This document shows positions 6,772 to 7,514 of a stretch of 7,514 nucleotides of DNA, one piece after another; within the stretch, counting starts at the first letter, position 1, and each line of letters opens with the position of its first letter. Source of the stretch: JBCBWG01 sp964579305 (GTDB lineage: Bacteria > Pseudomonadota > Alphaproteobacteria > Rhizobiales > Hyphomicrobiaceae); the NCBI GenBank assembly GCA_964579305.1, contig CAZOGY010000151.1, forward strand, positions 1 through 7,514. Direction: 5' to 3'. The position numbers and the translations under genes were made by a program. The notes beneath the pieces are model-generated. The model was not told where the DNA came from and made no database searches. It saw only the letters and a list, made by a program, of their open reading frames with translations.

Positions 6772-6791
6772 AACGGCAAATTCGACAGTAA

Positions 6792-7238
6792 TCAAATACT
6801 GAAATTATCGTCATCGTTTGCATACCAATGAGCCTGAAGGCGAAACACCGTGTAAGCCGCCGACCAAGCCATCATAAGAATACCCGTGAGCGCTTCAAAC
6901 CCGCAGATCGTGCGAATATCACCAGTCGGCCGAATGTCGCCGTATCCAACAGAAGCGTAAGTGACAACCGAGAAATAGAGATAATCGCGCCAGCTATTAT
7001 CAAACGTACCCACCAAAGTGCCGAGCGCCAGCCAATCCTTCGCGATACAAAGCGTGACAGCAAACATCCAGACCTCAAGCGAGTGCGCCGCAAACAGCAC
7101 AAAAACACCTGCCACCACTTTCAGGCGAAGCCCGCCAATCCGGTGGTTATGCCAGTAATGCACGAACCGAAGCGCTTCATAATGCACCAGGATCGTCAGA
7201 GCCGTGGTTATAGATGTCAGCAGCGTCGCAATGAGCAT
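6792..7238 (-). CDS. Small ion-channel (Ion_trans_2, potassium-channel-like) protein
   Basis: The product is a 148-residue inner-membrane protein. Hydrophobic segments lie at about residues 3-20, 40-65 and 113-132. A pore-loop sequence lies between the last two: YFSVVTYASVGYGDIRP (88-104), whose VGYGD is the potassium selectivity-filter signature. The residue before the filter is Ser96 instead of the usual Thr, a mild change. There is no RCK, cyclic-nucleotide or other regulatory domain; the protein ends in a short acidic tail. Proteins of this compact type are common in proteobacteria, and four copies would be expected to form one pore. Potassium selectivity is inferred from the motif only. 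The ATG at 7238 has GAG-containing sequence about 10 bases upstream. It converges on the hydrolase gene with a 20-base gap. Confidence 0.9.
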   Translation of the reverse strand: MLIATLLTSITTALTILVHYEALRFVHYWHNHRIGGLRLKVVAGVFVLFAAHSLEVWMFAVTLCIAKDWLALGTLVGTFDNSWRDYLYFSVVTYASVGYGDIRPTGDIRTICGFEALTGILMMAWSAAYTVFRLQAHWYANDDDNFSI

Positions 7239-7400
7239 TGTGAAATCTCAACTATCCTGCCAGGGCCGGTTGCGGAGGGGTGCAGGAACGCGAGCACAAT
7301 CACCTCACGATGCGCGTCATCGCGTTTGTATGAAATCAAATCCGAGTAACGCGGTCTGACCAACCTGCCGACACCGTAGCTGTTTTGGCGCCGTCCAACA

Positions 7401-7438
7401 CCAGGGAATTTTTCTAATGCCAGGGAGTCTTTCTAATG
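7401..7438. repeat. 19-bp tandem duplication of a ribosome-binding site plus ATG
   Basis: CCAGGGAATTTTTCTAATG (7401-7419) is followed directly by CCAGGGAGTCTTTCTAATG (7420-7438), with 17 of 19 bases identical. Each copy has an AGGGA-type Shine-Dalgarno about 8-9 bases before an ATG (7417 and 7436). The two ATGs are in different frames. Confidence 0.9.
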
Positions 7439-7514
7439 CATGCGCGTCCAATCGGATTCGCGCCCCAAGGCCGCAAAGCGGCCCGGGCCGTCGATGTTCG
7501 TGTTCGAAACATCG
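7436..7514 (+). CDS. Possible start of a gene that runs off the right edge
   Basis: AGGGAG (7422-7427) lies 8 bases before the ATG at 7436 and 12 before a second ATG at 7440, a convincing initiation site. The coding frame cannot be settled: frames from 7417, 7436 and 7440 are all open to the end of the window. The 7440 frame (MRVQSDSRPKAAKRPGPS..., then MFVFETS) looks the most protein-like. The 7436 frame has the best ribosome-binding-site spacing. No family is recognisable from about 25 residues. Confidence 0.3.
   Translation, partial: MHARPIGFAPQGRKAARAVDVRVRNI
7469..7483. other. Perfect short inverted repeat near right edge
   Basis: GGCCGC (7469-7474) pairs with GCGGCC (7478-7483) around AAA. 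A second inverted repeat, CGATGTT (7492-7498) with AACATCG (7508-7514), follows and ends exactly at the window edge. Neither has a T-run. If a gene starts at 7436 or 7440 they would lie in its coding part, so they may be incidental in GC-rich DNA. Confidence 0.4.

Overview
The window is GC-rich chromosomal DNA. It looks like an alphaproteobacterium, probably of the Hyphomicrobiales/Rhizobiales type. The strongest sign is a plus-strand block at the left: a DUF465 (YdcH-like) protein, purE, purK and ribosomal protein S21. From memory this order recurs in that group. The strong Shine-Dalgarno at purE, GC-rich third codon positions and a GTG start for rpsU fit. I cannot name a genus.

Layout. 1-147 is the left flank with no assignable gene. 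148-2594 (+) holds DUF465, purE, purK and rpsU. A hairpin directly after purK separates the purine pair from rpsU. 2657-4947 (-) holds three co-directional genes: a GNAT acetyltransferase, a phytanoyl-CoA dioxygenase (PhyH) family protein, and a membrane-anchored BEM46/ABHD13-like alpha/beta hydrolase. A doubtful small ORF (5017-5217, -) precedes them. 5218-5589 is a poorly explained intergenic stretch. 5590-6771 (+) is a PldB/S33-type alpha/beta hydrolase. It converges on a small ion-channel protein (6792-7238, -) across only 20 bases. 7239-7514 holds a duplicated ribosome-binding site plus ATG, probably at the start of a gene that leaves the window.

How the genes work together. PurE and PurK perform consecutive steps of de novo purine synthesis: carboxylation of AIR to N5-CAIR, then mutation to CAIR. 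S21 belongs to the 30S ribosomal subunit. The remaining genes look like individual accessory or housekeeping enzymes. Their adjacency does not define a pathway.

I see no convincing new multi-gene system, phage, insertion sequence, CRISPR array, tRNA or rRNA. Two things deserve a second look. The dioxygenase has H-x-N where the family's iron-binding motif is normally H-x-D/E. In addition, short tandem duplications sit on candidate start codons at three separate places: 16 bp x3, 6 bp x3 and 19 bp x2.
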